From positions 1 to 64,000 of the forward strand of contig JAOADV010000007.1 in assembly GCA_026417135.1 (NCBI GenBank): a stretch of 64,000 bases of DNA. Reading direction: 5' to 3'. Below are positions 62,001 through 64,000 of the stretch, one piece after another. Below the pieces are notes generated by a model that saw nothing but the letters and a program-made list of their open reading frames with translations, had not been told where the DNA came from and did no database searches. How positions within the stretch are numbered: position 1 is the first letter of the stretch; the number at the start of each line of letters is the position of its first letter. The position numbers and the translations under genes are program-made. This DNA comes from Ignavibacteria bacterium (GTDB lineage: Bacteria; Bacteroidota; Ignavibacteria; Kapaibacteriales; UBA2268).

Positions 62001-63256
62001 TAATTGTCCAAGAATTGTGCTTCCGCTTCTGGGGTTTGAAAAACAGTGTTCGGAACGAATTGCTCTCTTGGTACAACGAGTATCATAAATGGGTCGAACT
62101 CTGGGGCATTGTCCCAGTCTGTGGAATATGAATATTGCATTACAAGTACTGGTTTATCTGCTTCCCAAACCGATGTCCCACGTATAGAGTATTGTTGATT
62201 TGGTTCGTTACGGGGGACATAGACTTCCTCGAATTCAGCGAAATCACCGCTTTTTCTCAATAACATTGGACCTCGTTGTCCAAGAAATTTTCCATCCTTG
62301 ATGTCGTACCATTTAACAGTAAAAGTCGTGTTATCTCTTGCAGCAATGATTCTAAAGAAATCGCCGCGACCTTTTCTTTGGAATTCAACAGTGTAGTATT
62401 TTTTCCCCCATGCTTGAACCGGTGGCATCATTTCGCAAAGCATATTACGTCCGTTCCAAAGGTCGAATGAGGGTATTAGCGTTCTTTTGTGGAAAGAGAT
62501 AAAGCCTATTGGTTTATTCGCAATTATTCTTGAACCAGAAAGGTCGAACACTCCGCGTGTTGTCCCATCCCCCATTACGCAGTAAACATCCCCAGGGTTT
62601 AACGATACTTTCCATTTGTCGCCGATTTTACGACCACCTATTGTTCTTCCAATTGTTGCTCCACGTCCTTTTAATTCAATTAATACTTCGGTTCCAACTT
62701 GTGAAGGAATGATAATGAAGCCACCACCACGAAACTCGCCGCCAGCGTTGTCTTCTCGAAAATCATAATACGAAAGGTGTATGTATTCAGTTCCCCAAGC
62801 ATTCATAGGAACGGCGAGATAACCGTCGGCTGTAAATCCTCGATGGTTAAGGACATATACCGAAATGGGTTCATTTGCTGTTAAACGAATGGCTTTTGGT
62901 GTTGGAGCTTCACTTTCTCGAACTTCCAAATTCCAAAATAGTTCGTTTCGTAGAGTCGAGAAAGTTGTTATTCTAAAAGCTTCGACTTTTTTGGTTCTAA
63001 TAAAGTTCATTCCGGGTATTTCTAATGTTACCATACAATTCTTCGACGAAGTTACGTAGATTTCAATAGCGATTTCGCCAGTGTTGCCATAGGGTTGGCG
63101 GTCGTCTTCGTTCGGTGGGATGGCTATCCAGTACTCTTTCCCTTGCGATGAGTTAAAAAGCAGTTGTTCGGCTGTGATTTTCTGTCCATATATTGTCGAA
63201 ATTGAGAGCGAAAAAAGAATAAGTAGGTAAGAAAATTGGACAAAAATTTTTTTCAT
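59009..63256 (-). CDS. Giant secreted protein (1415 aa) with IgGFc-binding-like N-terminal region, choice-of-anchor/ASH-like Ig repeats and T9SS C-terminal domain
   Basis: Signal peptide FVQFSYLLILFSLSISTIYGQ; GKEYWIAIPPN...YVTSSKNCMVTLEIPG...NEPISVYVLNHRGFTADGYLAVPMNAWGTEYI; repeated FGKVRLYTTSNIDVEIKNASADTTEKI / INFSVCKLQQTGVGLLIQNPGTDTLVITG / RRVGTSNEGKVFLRNSGTSKVRVTDI units; C-terminus FSTTKKLIISK after SSGVYAVRLLSNG. Confidence 0.8.
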   Translation of the reverse strand: MKKIFVQFSYLLILFSLSISTIYGQKITAEQLLFNSSQGKEYWIAIPPNEDDRQPYGNTGEIAIEIYVTSSKNCMVTLEIPGMNFIRTKKVEAFRITTFSTLRNELFWNLEVRESEAPTPKAIRLTANEPISVYVLNHRGFTADGYLAVPMNAWGTEYIHLSYYDFREDNAGGEFRGGGFIIIPSQVGTEVLIELKGRGATIGRTIGGRKIGDKWKVSLNPGDVYCVMGDGTTRGVFDLSGSRIIANKPIGFISFHKRTLIPSFDLWNGRNMLCEMMPPVQAWGKKYYTVEFQRKGRGDFFRIIAARDNTTFTVKWYDIKDGKFLGQRGPMLLRKSGDFAEFEEVYVPRNEPNQQYSIRGTSVWEADKPVLVMQYSYSTDWDNAPEFDPFMILVVPREQFVPNTVFQTPEAEAQFLDNYFNIIAIGDTNDPSNEKLKSITIDGKPIWEIQPQFLFNRIPGTDLYWAKLMVKPGAHVVRSKTKFSGYIYGFSNADGYGWPACTAFNKVDETDTLPPEIFVVEDCGIFTIRTTELRNGKPDDDPRQIDQGISEIFLLDDSYNTELKFPKEFKSFPPNYDFSFIVKVINKRKPALAHLQIIDRAGNSSFDTLYYYPDTIEIRPRPINFGKVRLYTTSNIDVEIKNASADTTEKIKAIYLKQGTVFSITNGNVPPEIELPPLGIHSIKLSYTPADESLTPSMLDIDTLFVVTDCDTFKTPVVGRGVIPKIAVEDWDAGPVQINFSVCKLQQTGVGLLIQNPGTDTLVITGFTGITEPFYISSPFTPQLDIIIPPRGTVFLETPCFKPTAVGNFEIDVTFHSNAGSGDSVSNWKGSGIQPGPYITNYDWHRRRVGTSNEGKVFLRNSGTSKVRVTDIKLGQGSAYFKIKPNGIVPNPTPSVPVDLMPENSTTGTTQIEITVLYEPQAEFEHSNTVIPEFHPEDGIPPNSVIGSLQGYGYLPKIQIRGYEFQPPVLVGTQHPDIGSVVIKSVSQSADLFISSINFSQNPLNEFEWVTAPPTNIILPMGDSLVLPVRFTPRMVNRRTAEVNVINDASPAPDSIITTNTTVIGYGIEKGIIVDSINYGLVLLCDEPIKEFTITNTSSTTQAIIDSIAFISGDKDNFELVGVSFPMTISPMNSIKVSAKFSPNRTGSFRALFRVYSDVGNNYFVELIGASYNTSVALTIPDYGPEHKLAPGYKIPLTTTAKSRNWRDASITAFEYYIIFKSEWFEFQSIEKGDILDNTWNVRATQEKIDEKFSRIRIIGNGTNPINRDGILSKPLILLMLTDAKELNPYISNITFFERDKCVVPSGDTSKIVFNTCVVDMRPIVIATTNYFLEVNQNPVVEDFFQIKFGVSFEGNTKIDLINLENGYINPLLNEFLKEGTYELTVNAKSLSSGVYAVRLLSNGFSTTKKLIISK

Positions 63257-63363
63257 ATTCTATCTCCTAATCTTCTTCTAAAATTTAACAAAAAAAATCT
63301 AAATAAGTTACATAAAAAATTTGTAATAATTTAGAGTTTTATACTTTCTTTTATGAAATTTTT

Positions 63364-64000
63364 ATGGCAATTAGAAAAATTTTTCCATATATAAGCAAAC
63401 ATAAAGTAAGATTGATTGTAGGATTTGTGTTTGTTATTGCTTCTAATCTATTTGCTCTAATTATCCCAAAGTTTGTTGGTAAGGCTGTCGATTTAATTGC
63501 TCGTGGTAACTTTTTGATGAAAGAAATTTTGGAGATAATTTTTTGGATACTTCTTCTAACTATTGTCAGTGGCTTTTTTATGTATCTAACTCGCCGTATG
63601 ATAATAGTTTTATCACGCATAGTAGAGTTTGAATTAAGAGAAGATTTTCTCGATAAAGTTTCCATTTTGCCATATTCATTTTTCGCCGAGAACTCAACTG
63701 GAAGGCTAATCGCACTGGCTACAAATGATGTTGCTTCCGCTCGTGAGTTTTTAGGTCCCGCATTAATGTATACTGCAAGTACTGTAACAACTTTCGTGAT
63801 GGCGCTTTTTTTTATGTTAAACTTAGATTTGGAACTTACTTTGCTTTCGATTTTGCCTTTACCTTTGATAACGCTAACCACTTATGTGTTAGGTAGAAAA
63901 ATTTATATCTCTTTCAAAGATGTACAAGAACATTTCTCAAAATTAACTACTCAAGCACAGGAAACCTTTTCTGCGATTCGTTTGGTGAAAGCTTTTGTTC
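63364..64000 (+). CDS. ABC transporter, exporter type, transmembrane domain (5' part; continues beyond the window)
   Basis: MAIRKIFPYISKHKVRLIVGFVFVIASNLFALIIPKFVGKAVDLI ... LREDFLDKVSILPYSFFAENSTGRLIALATNDVASAREFLGPALMY ... LTTQAQETFSAIRLVKAFV; MsbA-like intracellular-loop motifs. Confidence 0.92.
   Translation, partial: MAIRKIFPYISKHKVRLIVGFVFVIASNLFALIIPKFVGKAVDLIARGNFLMKEILEIIFWILLLTIVSGFFMYLTRRMIIVLSRIVEFELREDFLDKVSILPYSFFAENSTGRLIALATNDVASAREFLGPALMYTASTVTTFVMALFFMLNLDLELTLLSILPLPLITLTTYVLGRKIYISFKDVQEHFSKLTTQAQETFSAIRLVKAFV

Noticed and set aside
63351-63881. 176-aa minus-strand ORF
   Set aside because: Antisense to the clear ABC transporter reading frame starting at 63364 on the plus strand.

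Overview
The window is a low-GC bacterial chromosome segment. Its gene content suggests the Bacteroidetes/Chlorobi (FCB) lineage, because it carries a PorX-type PglZ response regulator and several proteins with type IX secretion (T9SS)-like C-terminal domains. From left to right it contains: NADP-isocitrate dehydrogenase; a succinate dehydrogenase/fumarate reductase operon; a compact six-gene minus-strand operon (half-length ClpB, REC + degenerate HD-GYP, stand-alone FlbD-like protein, putative outer-membrane barrel, RsbW-like ATPase, P-loop NTPase with coiled coils and a TM hairpin) divergent from porX; tRNA-Ala and tRNA-Lys; a TonB-dependent receptor; glycosyltransferases and other housekeeping genes; two tandem arylsulfotransferase-like T9SS cargo proteins; a NarX/NarL-like two-component pair; and murB. 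These are followed by a large NiFe-hydrogenase locus (maturation protease, NicO-like transporter, hypEDCFBA, MvhA/G/D-like, HdrA, HdrBC-like, a membrane HdrDE/EMO-like protein, EtfA, EtfB). The right end has tyrosine phenol-lyase, gcvH, a radical SAM enzyme, a YggS-like protein, a NhaD-like antiporter, a giant T9SS cargo protein and the start of an ABC transporter. The best candidates for undescribed biology are the six-gene ClpB'/FlbD/RsbW/STAND-like operon next to porX and the Etf-EMO-Hdr-Mvh electron-transfer supercluster. No CRISPR array, rRNA operon or intact mobile element was seen. All family assignments come from reading motifs by eye; no database search was run.
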